Assembly (NCBI RefSeq): GCF_052113705.1
Contig: NZ_JBGQOG010000015.1
Location: forward strand, 58,044 to 122,043
DNA length: 64,000 nucleotides
Direction of reading: 5' to 3'
Source: JBGQOG01 sp052113705
GTDB taxonomy: Bacteria > Pseudomonadota > Alphaproteobacteria > Rhodobacterales > Rhodobacteraceae
Positions 24,366 through 31,811 of this stretch are shown in pieces (the first letter of the stretch is position 1; the number at the start of each line of letters is the position of its first letter). Position numbers and translations under genes: made by a program. Below the pieces are notes generated by a model. It had not been told where the DNA came from. It made no database searches and saw only the letters and a program-made list of their open reading frames with translations.

Positions 24366-25778
24366 ATGCCGCGCCGCGCCGTGCCCCCCCGCCAGATCGC
24401 CGTCATCGACATCGGCAAAACCAACATCAAGGTCGCGCTGGTCGATCTGCAAAACCGCGCCGAACTGGCGGTGAAGACCATGCCCAACGGCGTGCGCCCC
24501 GGCCCGCCCTATCCGCATTTCGACACCGAATCCCAGTGGGAGTTCATCCTGGCCGCTTTGGCCGATATCCACGAGCGGCACCGCGTCGATGCCATCTCGG
24601 TCACCACGCATGGCGCCTGTGCCGCCTTGCTGAACGCGCAGGGCACGCTGGCGACACCGGTCCTTGATTACGAACATGACGGCCCCGATGAAACCGCCGC
24701 CGCCTATGACACGCTGCGCCCGGATTTCGCCGAAACCGGCTCTCCGCGGCTGCCGCTGGGCCTCAACCTCGGGGCGCAGCTGCACTGGCTGTTCGCCCGC
24801 GACCCCGAGCTGCGCGACCGCGTGGCCACGGTGGTGACCTGGCCGCAATATTGGGTGCATCGCCTGACCGGCTCCGCGGCGACCGACGTGACCTCGCTCG
24901 GCTGCCACACCGATCTGTGGGACCCGCATGAGCGGAAATTCTCGCGGCTGGTCGCCCGGCTGGGGTTGTCACAAAAACTCGCGCCGGCGCTGCCTTCGTA
25001 CGAGGTGGTCGGCGTCTTGCGCAAAGATGTGGCCGAGCGGACCAAAATGGCCCCCGGCACCCCGGTCTGCTGCGGCATCCATGACAGCAATGCCTCGCTT
25101 CTGCCCTATCTGCTGGGCCGCGAGGCCTCGTTCTCGGTGGTCTCGACCGGCACCTGGGTGGTGGTGATGACGGTGGGCGGCGATCCGGTGACGCTGGATC
25201 CGCGGCGCGACACGCTGATCAATGTGAATGCCTATGGCGAGCCGATCCCCTCGGCCCGTTTCATGGGCGGGCGCGAATATGCCCGCGTGCAACCGCCCAT
25301 CGGCACGCAGGCGACCCATGCCGATGTCACCTCGGCGCTGGCACGCAAGTTGATGCTCTTCCCCGCGGTCGAACCCAAAAGCGGCCCCTATCAGGGCCGC
25401 CAGATGCGGTGGAGCGCGCCGGAAGACACGATCAGCGCGGGCGAGCGGCAGGTGGTGGTCAGCTGGTATCTGGCGCTGATGACCGCCGAATGTCTGCGGA
25501 TAACCGGGGCCAGGGGCGCCGTGCGGGTCGAAGGGCCCTTTGCGCGCAACGCCTTCTATCTCTCCATGCTGGAGGCCGCCTGCGGTCAGGGCGTCACCGC
25601 CTCGGCGTCGCAAACGGGGACGGCGCAGGGGGCGGCGCTGCTCTGGGCCGAGACCGGCACCCCGACCGATCCGCTGCACAGCGATACCGGCGCACCACGT
25701 TTCGTCACCGCGACAGATCAGGACCCGGAGCTGGTGGCCTATGCCGCGATGTGGCAGGCACGGGTGGCGCGCCCTTAA
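24366..25778 (+). CDS. rhaK: L-rhamnulose kinase (FGGY family, RhaK type)
   Basis: A protein of 470 aa of the FGGY kinase fold. The N-terminal phosphate-binding motif is IAVIDIGKTNIKVALVDLQ; the substrate half has QYWVHRLTGSAATDVTSLG; and the hinge region CCGIHDSNASLLPY and SVVSTGTWVVVM match the second ATPase motif. Rhizobial RhaK is a divergent FGGY kinase that is needed both for phosphorylation and for transport activity. It is the last gene of the rha operon and its end overlaps the convergent folA stop by four bases, with no terminator between them. Confidence 0.9.
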   Translation: MPRRAVPPRQIAVIDIGKTNIKVALVDLQNRAELAVKTMPNGVRPGPPYPHFDTESQWEFILAALADIHERHRVDAISVTTHGACAALLNAQGTLATPVLDYEHDGPDETAAAYDTLRPDFAETGSPRLPLGLNLGAQLHWLFARDPELRDRVATVVTWPQYWVHRLTGSAATDVTSLGCHTDLWDPHERKFSRLVARLGLSQKLAPALPSYEVVGVLRKDVAERTKMAPGTPVCCGIHDSNASLLPYLLGREASFSVVSTGTWVVVMTVGGDPVTLDPRRDTLINVNAYGEPIPSARFMGGREYARVQPPIGTQATHADVTSALARKLMLFPAVEPKSGPYQGRQMRWSAPEDTISAGERQVVVSWYLALMTAECLRITGARGAVRVEGPFARNAFYLSMLEAACGQGVTASASQTGTAQGAALLWAETGTPTDPLHSDTGAPRFVTATDQDPELVAYAAMWQARVARP

Positions 25779-26263
25779 CGGGGGCGCCGCAGATATTCGT
25801 GCAGGATGCAGGCTGGGCCCTCGGCCCGGATCTGCAGGCGGTTGATCAGCTGCCAGTCGTCGGGATCAAAGGCCGGGAAGAACGCATCGGCCTCCGCGAC
25901 CTCAAGATCCACCTCGGTGATCAGCAGCCGGTCTGCCTGCGGCAAGAGCGCCGCATAGATCTGCTGGCCGCCGATGCCGTAGACCCGCGCGTGGCCCGCG
26001 GCCTTGGCGGTGGGCAGCGCCGCGTCAAAGGGCACGAAGAGCGCCTCACTGTCCGCCGCAACCGGCTGCGACGTGACCACGATGTTCAGCCGCCGGGGCA
26101 GCGGCTTTTTCGGCAGGCTCTCCCAGGTGCGGCGGCCCATGATCACCGCGCCGCCCATGGTTTCACGTTGGAAAAACGCCAGATCCTCGGGCGCGAACCA
26201 GGGGATCGTGTTGCCCTTGCCAATCGCCCCGTTGCGCGCGCGCGCCACCACCAGACTGAGCAT
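25775..26263 (-). CDS. folA: Dihydrofolate reductase
   Basis: A protein of 162 aa that reduces dihydrofolate with NADPH. The family core is seen: LVVARARNGAIGKGNTIPWFAPEDLAFFQRET (substrate and NADPH loop, with Trp and Asp), VIMGRRTWESLPKKPLPRRLNIVVT and YGIGGQQIYAALLPQADRLLITEVD. The start overlaps the thyA stop by one base (TGATG), the usual coupling of thyA-folA. Its 3' end runs four bases into rhaK. Confidence 0.95.
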   Translation of the reverse strand: MLSLVVARARNGAIGKGNTIPWFAPEDLAFFQRETMGGAVIMGRRTWESLPKKPLPRRLNIVVTSQPVAADSEALFVPFDAALPTAKAAGHARVYGIGGQQIYAALLPQADRLLITEVDLEVAEADAFFPAFDPDDWQLINRLQIRAEGPACILHEYLRRPR

Positions 26264-27096
26264 CAGACCGCCACCGGCGCCTTGATCGCCGGATGCGGGT
26301 CATAGCCTTCAATCTCGAAATCCTCGAACTTGAAGTCAAATATATCCGTCACTTGCCGCTTGATCTTCATCTTCGGCAAGGGGCGCGGATCGCGGCTCAT
26401 CTGCAAGGCGACCTGATCCATGTGGTTGGAATAGATATGCGCATCGCCCAGAGTGTGCACGAAATCCCCCGCCTCATAGCCGGTGACATGCGCCAGCATC
26501 TGCAGCAAGAGCGCATAGGAGGCGACGTTGAAGGGCACGCCCAGAAACATATCGGCTGAGCGTTGATAGAGTTGCAGATGCAGCTTGCCGCCCAGCACCC
26601 GCACCTGCCACATCGTGTGGCAGGGCGGCAGCGCCATCCGCGGCAGATCGGCGGGGTTCCAGGCGGAAACGATCATCCGGCGGCTGTCGGGGCTGGTCTT
26701 GATCAGCTTGACCAGTTCACTGACCTGATCCCGCACGCCCGCGGTAAAGACCGGGCAGCCATCCGGCCCGGTTCCCGCCGGTTCCAGCACCGGAAACCTG
26801 CGCCACTGATGGCCGTAGACCGGCCCGAGATCGCCGTTGGCATCGGCCCATTCATCCCAGATGCTGACGCCGTTTTCCTGCAGGTAGCGAATGTTGGTAT
26901 CGCCCGAGAGGAACCACAACAGCTCATGGATGATCGAGCGCAGATGCACCTTCTTGGTCGTGAGCAGGGGAAAGCCGTCCGACAAAGGGTAGCGCATCTG
27001 CATGCCAAACACCGCCAGCGTGCCGGTGCCGGTGCGGTCTTCGCACGGCACCCCTGTGTCCAGAATATGCTGCAAAGCGTCGAGATATTGTTTCAT
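26263..27096 (-). CDS. thyA: Thymidylate synthase
   Basis: A protein of 277 aa that methylates dUMP using methylene-tetrahydrofolate. Signature segments are EDRTGTGTLAVFGMQMRYPL, HELLWFLSGDTNIRYL, VYGHQWRRF, the catalytic cysteine in ALPPCHTMWQ, and DVFLGVPFNVASYALL-type FNVASY. The start MKQYLDALQHIL at 27096 matches the family and has GAGGA upstream; the longer ORF to 27159 is not used. It forms an operon with folA. No flavin-dependent ThyX is in the window. Confidence 0.97.
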   Translation of the reverse strand: MKQYLDALQHILDTGVPCEDRTGTGTLAVFGMQMRYPLSDGFPLLTTKKVHLRSIIHELLWFLSGDTNIRYLQENGVSIWDEWADANGDLGPVYGHQWRRFPVLEPAGTGPDGCPVFTAGVRDQVSELVKLIKTSPDSRRMIVSAWNPADLPRMALPPCHTMWQVRVLGGKLHLQLYQRSADMFLGVPFNVASYALLLQMLAHVTGYEAGDFVHTLGDAHIYSNHMDQVALQMSRDPRPLPKMKIKRQVTDIFDFKFEDFEIEGYDPHPAIKAPVAV

Positions 27097-27452
27097 CGGC
27101 CCTGTCCTCTGACGGCATCTGGTGGCGCGGTGCTCCGGCGCCCCCAAGGGATATGGCATTGGCAGCCGGTGTTCGGCAACACCCCGCGCCGCCTATTCAT
27201 GAAAAAGCGCCCGCCCTGCCCGCCGGTCTGTAGCCCCCCGCACCGGGCAATCCGCCGGGGCCATGTTTTGATGCAGATCGGCAAAGCGCGTCGCGTTGTT
27301 ACGCGATTGCAGCATGATGGTTGCGCGAATCGGTCAGAGGCGTAGTCTCTGCTGAATTCAGAATGACACTTCATAGAGCCAATCCCCCGGGATCAGCCAA
27401 GCATGCCGCATTCCGGCACGCTTTGATCCCATTTGACGACAAGGAGTTATTT
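27097..27452. other. Gene-free region between thyA and the zinc-ribbon gene
   Basis: A 356-bp divergent intergenic region. It holds the thyA ribosome binding site at one end and AAGGAG at 27441-27446 at the other, and is less GC-rich than its surroundings between about 27290 and 27440. In-frame codons extend upstream of the GTG at 27453 to 27321, but without initiation signals. No other gene or clear operator seen. Confidence 0.45.
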
Positions 27453-27644
27453 GTGGTTATCCGAACCAGCCCCCGTAAAGCGCGGCGCGTGTTTCATTGT
27501 GCCAGATGTGGGCATCACCTCCGGCTGGGCGCCGCGCGCTGCGGGGAATGCCACGGCCCGACACCGCTCGTGAATCAAGGGCGGATCTGGCTGCTCTTGG
27601 TGCTGCTGCTCGCCGGGGTTGGCGCGGTCCTCGTGCTGGGCTGA
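27453..27644 (+). CDS. Small zinc-ribbon protein with C-terminal membrane anchor
   Basis: A protein of 63 aa starting with GTG and an AAGGAG site six bases before it. Residues 15-33 contain CARCGHHLRLGAARCGEC, two CxxC knuckles (Cys16, Cys19, Cys30 and Cys33 by my count) forming a single zinc ribbon. Residues 43-63 (IWLLLVLLLAGVGAVLVLG) are one transmembrane helix at the extreme C-terminus, so the ribbon should face the cytoplasm and the protein be tail-anchored. I do not recognise a named family. An upstream in-frame ATG at 27321 would add 44 residues of poor character. It is likely a real small gene because of the ribosome binding site and domain content. Confidence 0.6.
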   Translation: MVIRTSPRKARRVFHCARCGHHLRLGAARCGECHGPTPLVNQGRIWLLLVLLLAGVGAVLVLG

Positions 27645-27949
27645 GCGCCGGCATCGGGCGGGCGCCCCCCGGCGCGGTCCCCTCTCGGCACCAATGGGCG
27701 CCGGATCTGCGCCACGCCCGCCGCGGCGACCGGGGGCCAGACGGCGCGGGCGGGCGGCCCTCCGGGCCTTCCCGCGCCCGGCCCGGTTGCCCGACCCGAC
27801 CGCCGACACTGCGCATTTTCTGCCCGGCCGCTGCCTGTCGCGGCGCAAATCCGCGCTTGCCTGTCGCCCCCGCGACGCCAGGCTGCGGTTCCCGGTCTTT
27901 CACATTGCCAGTGCAGCGCGTTTGGTTAACGCTGCGGTCAGGAGACCGC
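27645..27949. other. GC-rich gene-free stretch
   Basis: These 305 bases are very GC-rich with no credible ORF. At 27913-27935 an inverted repeat GCAGCG / CGCTGC with an 11-nt loop sits directly upstream of the ribosome binding site (CAGGAGA) of the next gene, and could be an operator or a leader hairpin. Confidence 0.4.
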
Positions 27950-28399
27950 ATGAGACGCCGCATCACGATGCTGTTCTGGTGGCTGATTTTGATCGCATTG
28001 GCGGTCGGCCTTGCCTTGCCGCCACAACCGATCCGCATCCACGACCATCCGGGCGGTTCGGTCACCGGGGTCGCGGAAGCCGTCGCCTCGGCGGGGATCA
28101 GCGGCCGTCGGGTCGAGATCACCGGCGGCTGCTGGTCCTCCTGCACGATGTATCTGGGCCTGCAGGATGTATGCGTTGATCCCACAGCGAAATTCGGCTT
28201 TCACGGCCCCTCGTCCCCGCTCTACGGCATCGGCCTGCCCCCCCGGGAGTTTGAGGCCGCAAGCCAGTTCATGGCGACGCATTACCCCGGCCCCCTGCGC
28301 CGCTGGTTTCTGAGCGAAGGGCGCATGCTGACCGTGGGCTTTACCGTGAAAACCGGCGCAGACCTCATTGCGATGGGCAGCGCCCGGCAATGCCGCTGA
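27950..28399 (+). CDS. Exported ClpP/crotonase-like protein (COG3904 type)
   Basis: A protein of 149 aa. It begins RRRITMLFWWLILIALAVGLALP, a signal anchor or signal peptide. The body has VEITGGCWSSCTMYLGLQDVCVDPTAKFGFHGPSSP in pieces GGCWSSCTMYLG and AKFGFHGPSS, the pattern of predicted periplasmic ClpP-like proteins in which a Ser in (G)xCxSxCT would be the nucleophile and a His in GFH completes the site. Four cysteines suggest disulfides. ATG follows AGGAGA. Length is short compared with typical family members (150-260 aa). It is upstream of the photolyase by 124 bases, same strand; a link is not evident. Family call from motif memory only. Confidence 0.6.
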   Translation: MRRRITMLFWWLILIALAVGLALPPQPIRIHDHPGGSVTGVAEAVASAGISGRRVEITGGCWSSCTMYLGLQDVCVDPTAKFGFHGPSSPLYGIGLPPREFEAASQFMATHYPGPLRRWFLSEGRMLTVGFTVKTGADLIAMGSARQCR

Positions 28400-28523
28400 G
28401 CGGCCCTGCGGGAGCCCGTCGCAAGACCCTCTCCCGTGCCGCCGCACGGCTTTTTGCCGCAGCGCCCCCTGTACAACCCCGCAGCCCGCGCTAGATCCCC
28501 GGCACAAGCGAAAGGGTCCACCG

Positions 28524-30047
28524 ATGCGCCTCATTCTCGTGCTGGGGGACCAGCTTTCCGACGACCTTGCCGCGCTGCGGCAGGCGGACCCCGCGCGGGA
28601 CCTGATCGTCATGGCCGAAGTGATGGAAGAGGGCAGCTATGTGCCGCATCACCCGCAAAAAATCGCCCTCGTGCTGACCGCGATGCGCAAATTTGCCGCC
28701 CGGTTGCGCGGGCAAGGCTTTCGCGTGGCCTATGCCGCGCTGGATGATCCGGAGACCGGACCAAGCCTGCCCGCCGAGGTGATCCGCCGGATGGCCGAAA
28801 CCGGGGCGGAGGAGGTCCTTGTCACCACGCCCGGCGACTGGCGTCTGCTGGCGTCACTCCGCGACCTGCCACTGCCGCTGCGCTTTCTGCCCGATGATCG
28901 CTTTCTCTGCCCGCCCGAGGTTTTCACCGCCTGGGCGTCGGAACGCAAATCCCTGCGGATGGAATGGTTTTACCGCGACATGCGCCGCCGCACCGGGCTG
29001 CTGATGGCAGGGTCAGAGCCGGTGGGCGGCCAGTGGAATTTTGACCATGACAACCGCAAGCCCGCCGCGCCTGACCTCTTGCGCCCGGCCCCATTGCGCT
29101 TTGCCCCGGATGCGGCGACCGAGGCCGTGCTTGATCTGGTCGCGGCGCGCTTTCCCGGGCATTTTGGCCGCCTGCGCCCGTTCCACTGGCCCACCGACCG
29201 CGCCGAGGCGCTGCATGCGCTGGACCATTTCATCACCCAAAGCCTGCCGCGTTTTGGCGATGAGCAGGATGCAATGCTGGAGAGTGATCCGTTCCTCAGC
29301 CATTCCCTGCTCTCCTCCAGCCTGAACATCGGCCTGCTCTCCCCCTTTGAGGTGTGTCAGCGCGCCGAAGCGGCTTATCACGCGGGCACCGCCCCCTTGG
29401 CGGCGGTGGAGGGGTTCATCCGGCAGATCATCGGCTGGCGCGAATATGTGCGCGGCATCTGGGCGCTGAAAGGTCCGGATTATCTGACACAAAACGCCCT
29501 GAACCACAGCGCGCCGCTGCCCGCCGCCTATTGGGGGGCACCGACCCGGATGAACTGCCTGTCGACCGCGGTGGCCCAGACCCGCGATCACGCCTATGCC
29601 CATCACATCCACCGGCTGATGATCACCGGCAATTTCGCGCTGCTGGCCGGGGTGGACCCGGCCGAGGTGCATGCATGGTACCTTGCCGTCTATATCGATG
29701 CCATCGAATGGGTCGAGGCACCCAACACTTTGGGGATGAGCCAGTTTGCCGATGGTGGGCTTTTGGCCTCCAAACCCTATGTGTCCTCGGGGGCCTATAT
29801 CAACCGGATGTCGGATTATTGCGGCACCTGCCACTACCGGGTGAAAGAGCGCACCGGTCCCCGGGCCTGCCCGTTCAACCCGCTGTATTGGCATTTCCTC
29901 ATGCGGCACCGCGACCGCTTTGCCCGGAACCCGCGCATGGCGCAGATGTACCGCAGCTTTGACCGGATGGAGGCCCCGCTGCAAAGCGCCCTTCTGGCGG
30001 AGGCAGAGGGCATTCTGGCGCGCCTCGCCGCGGGGACCGAGGTTTAG
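28524..30047 (+). CDS. Fe-S bacterial cryptochrome / (6-4) photolyase (CryB/PhrB type)
   Basis: A protein of 507 aa of the FeS-BCP group (deoxyribodipyrimidine photolyase-related), which repairs (6-4) photoproducts using FAD, a lumazine antenna and a [4Fe-4S] cluster. It begins RLILVLGDQLSDDLAAL. Four cysteines lie at 345 (MNCLST), 433 and 436 (YCGTCHY) and 449 (ACPFN); the spacing 88-3-13 equals that of the cluster ligands in Agrobacterium PhrB (350, 438, 441, 454). FAD-pocket segments HIHRLMITGNFALLAG and YIDAIEWVEAPNTLGMSQ are intact. In R. sphaeroides, CryB also affects photosynthesis gene expression. The upstream in-frame start at 28368 lies in the previous gene and is rejected. Confidence 0.93.
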   Translation: MRLILVLGDQLSDDLAALRQADPARDLIVMAEVMEEGSYVPHHPQKIALVLTAMRKFAARLRGQGFRVAYAALDDPETGPSLPAEVIRRMAETGAEEVLVTTPGDWRLLASLRDLPLPLRFLPDDRFLCPPEVFTAWASERKSLRMEWFYRDMRRRTGLLMAGSEPVGGQWNFDHDNRKPAAPDLLRPAPLRFAPDAATEAVLDLVAARFPGHFGRLRPFHWPTDRAEALHALDHFITQSLPRFGDEQDAMLESDPFLSHSLLSSSLNIGLLSPFEVCQRAEAAYHAGTAPLAAVEGFIRQIIGWREYVRGIWALKGPDYLTQNALNHSAPLPAAYWGAPTRMNCLSTAVAQTRDHAYAHHIHRLMITGNFALLAGVDPAEVHAWYLAVYIDAIEWVEAPNTLGMSQFADGGLLASKPYVSSGAYINRMSDYCGTCHYRVKERTGPRACPFNPLYWHFLMRHRDRFARNPRMAQMYRSFDRMEAPLQSALLAEAEGILARLAAGTEV

Positions 30048-30427
30048 CGGCGCGGCGACCGGCCTCCCGACGGTTACGGTCCCGCAACAGGCCCATTCTG
30101 ATCTGTGGCACAGGCGGGCAGCCCGGCGCATCACGGCAAAACCTGCCGCAATCCGCGCAGATGCGGAGGGTCTGGGCAACGCCCGCTTCCCAAAAGATCC
30201 CGCCCGGCGCCCGGCAAATCGGCCCAAATGCCGCTTCCCCCGATAAATCCCCCGCCCCGGGCCTGCGGATGCCAGCGCATCGGCCGGCAACCCGCGCGCG
30301 CCGCGGGGGTGCCGGGCCGCCGCAATGGACGCGGCTCCCGGCGGCGGGGCGGTGATCCGCTCGGTTTCGCCATTGCCGCGACCGCGCCGGTTGCCTAGCG
30401 TGGCGCGGCGCAAGGAGGAGCACTCAC
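30048..30427. other. Gene-free region upstream of metY
   Basis: 380 bases without a credible gene. Near its end a possible promoter is TTGCCG (30373-30378), 17 bases, TAGCGT (30396-30401), followed by AGGAGG before metY. I looked for a SAM-II or other SAM riboswitch, which often precedes this gene in alphaproteobacteria, and could not identify the conserved core. Confidence 0.4.
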
Positions 30428-31717
30428 ATGACAGACACTACCCTCGGTTTCGACACGCTGGCCGTGCATGCGGGCACCGCGCCCGATCCCGCCACCGGCG
30501 CCCGGCAGGTGCCGATTTATCAGACCACATCCTATGTCTTCCGCGATGCGGATCACGCGGCGCGTCTCTTCAACCTCGAAGAGGTCGGCTATATCTATTC
30601 GCGCCTGACCAACCCGACGGTTTCCGCGCTGGCCAACCGGGTCACGGCGCTGGAGGGCGGTGCGGGCGGCATTGGCTGCTCCTCGGGGCATGCGGCGCAG
30701 ATCATGGCGCTTTTCCCCCTCATGGCGCCGGGCTGCAACATCGTCGCATCCTCGCGCCTCTATGGCGGCACGATCACCCAGTTCAGCCAGACGATCCGCC
30801 GCTTTGGCTGGTCGGCGACCTTCGTCGACACCGATGATCTGGACGCGGTGAAAGCGGCGATTGACGCGAACACCCGCGCGCTCTTTTGCGAGACGATCGC
30901 CAATCCGGGCGGCTATGTCAGCGACCTCGACGCGCTGGCGCGGATTGCGGATGAGGCGGGGATTCCGCTGATCGTCGACAACACCACCGCCACGCCCTGG
31001 CTCTGCCGCCCCATCGATCATGGCGCGACGCTCGTCGTGCATTCGGCCACGAAATACATGACCGGCAACGGCACCGTCACCGGCGGCATCGTGGTGGATT
31101 CGGGCAAGTTCGACTGGTCCGCCTCGGATAAATTCCCCTCGCTCTCGCAGCCGGAACCGGCCTATCACGGGCTGACCTTCCACAAGGCGCTGGGGCCGAT
31201 GGCCTTCACCTTCCACTCCATCGCGGTGGGTCTGCGCGATCTGGGGATGACGATGAACCCGCAGGGCGCGCATTACACGCTGATGGGCATCGAGACCTTG
31301 GGCCTGCGGATGGAGCGGCATGTGGCGAACGCCAAAGCCGTGGCCGAATGGCTGGAGAAAGACCCGCGGATCGAGGCGGTGACCTATGCCGGTCTGCCCT
31401 CCTCGCCCTGGTATGACCGGGCGCAACGGATCGTGCCGAAAGGCGCGGGCGCGCTGTTCACCGTGGCGGTCAAAGGCGGCTATGACGCCTGCGTCAAGCT
31501 GGTGGACAGCCTGAAACTCCTCAGCCATGTGGCGAACCTTGGTGACACCCGCAGCCTGATCATCCACCCCGCCTCGACCACCCACCGCCAGCTGGAGGAA
31601 GCGCAGCAGATCAAGGCGGGCGCGGCACCGAACGTCGTGCGCATCTCGATCGGGATCGAGGATGTGGCCGACATCATCGCCGATCTCGATCAGGGCCTCG
31701 CGGCGGCAACCGCCTGA
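30428..31717 (+). CDS. metY: O-acetylhomoserine sulfhydrylase
   Basis: A protein of 429 aa, PLP-dependent, that makes homocysteine from O-acetylhomoserine and sulfide (direct sulfhydrylation). Family blocks are FDTLAVHAGTAPDPATGARQVPIYQTTSY, YSRLTNPTV, LIVDNTTATPWLCRPIDHGA and the PLP lysine in SATKYMTGNGTVTGG. Length and the long middle region fit MetY rather than the shorter cystathionine synthases. AGGAGG precedes the ATG. Monocistronic, with a symmetric hairpin after the stop. O-succinylhomoserine sulfhydrylase (MetZ) is an alternative that sequence reading alone cannot exclude. Confidence 0.9.
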   Translation: MTDTTLGFDTLAVHAGTAPDPATGARQVPIYQTTSYVFRDADHAARLFNLEEVGYIYSRLTNPTVSALANRVTALEGGAGGIGCSSGHAAQIMALFPLMAPGCNIVASSRLYGGTITQFSQTIRRFGWSATFVDTDDLDAVKAAIDANTRALFCETIANPGGYVSDLDALARIADEAGIPLIVDNTTATPWLCRPIDHGATLVVHSATKYMTGNGTVTGGIVVDSGKFDWSASDKFPSLSQPEPAYHGLTFHKALGPMAFTFHSIAVGLRDLGMTMNPQGAHYTLMGIETLGLRMERHVANAKAVAEWLEKDPRIEAVTYAGLPSSPWYDRAQRIVPKGAGALFTVAVKGGYDACVKLVDSLKLLSHVANLGDTRSLIIHPASTTHRQLEEAQQIKAGAAPNVVRISIGIEDVADIIADLDQGLAAATA

Positions 31718-31740
31718 GACTGCCCACCAGAAACGGAGCC

Positions 31741-31771
31741 TGAGGGGCTGGCCGGAGCGGTCGGCCCCTCA
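31741..31771. terminator. Bidirectional hairpin between metY and the P1B ATPase
   Basis: TGAGGGGC and GCCCCTCA form a perfect 8-bp stem, extended inward by GGCC/GGTC. It lies between two converging stops. No T-run follows on either strand. Confidence 0.5.
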
Positions 31772-31811
31772 CACGGCCCCACACTGTGCTGCCCACATTA
31801 TCCCGCGCCCC

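Noticed and set aside
30048..30427. SAM-II riboswitch before metY
   Set aside because: I could not find the conserved pseudoknot core in either strand; a covariance-model search would settle it.
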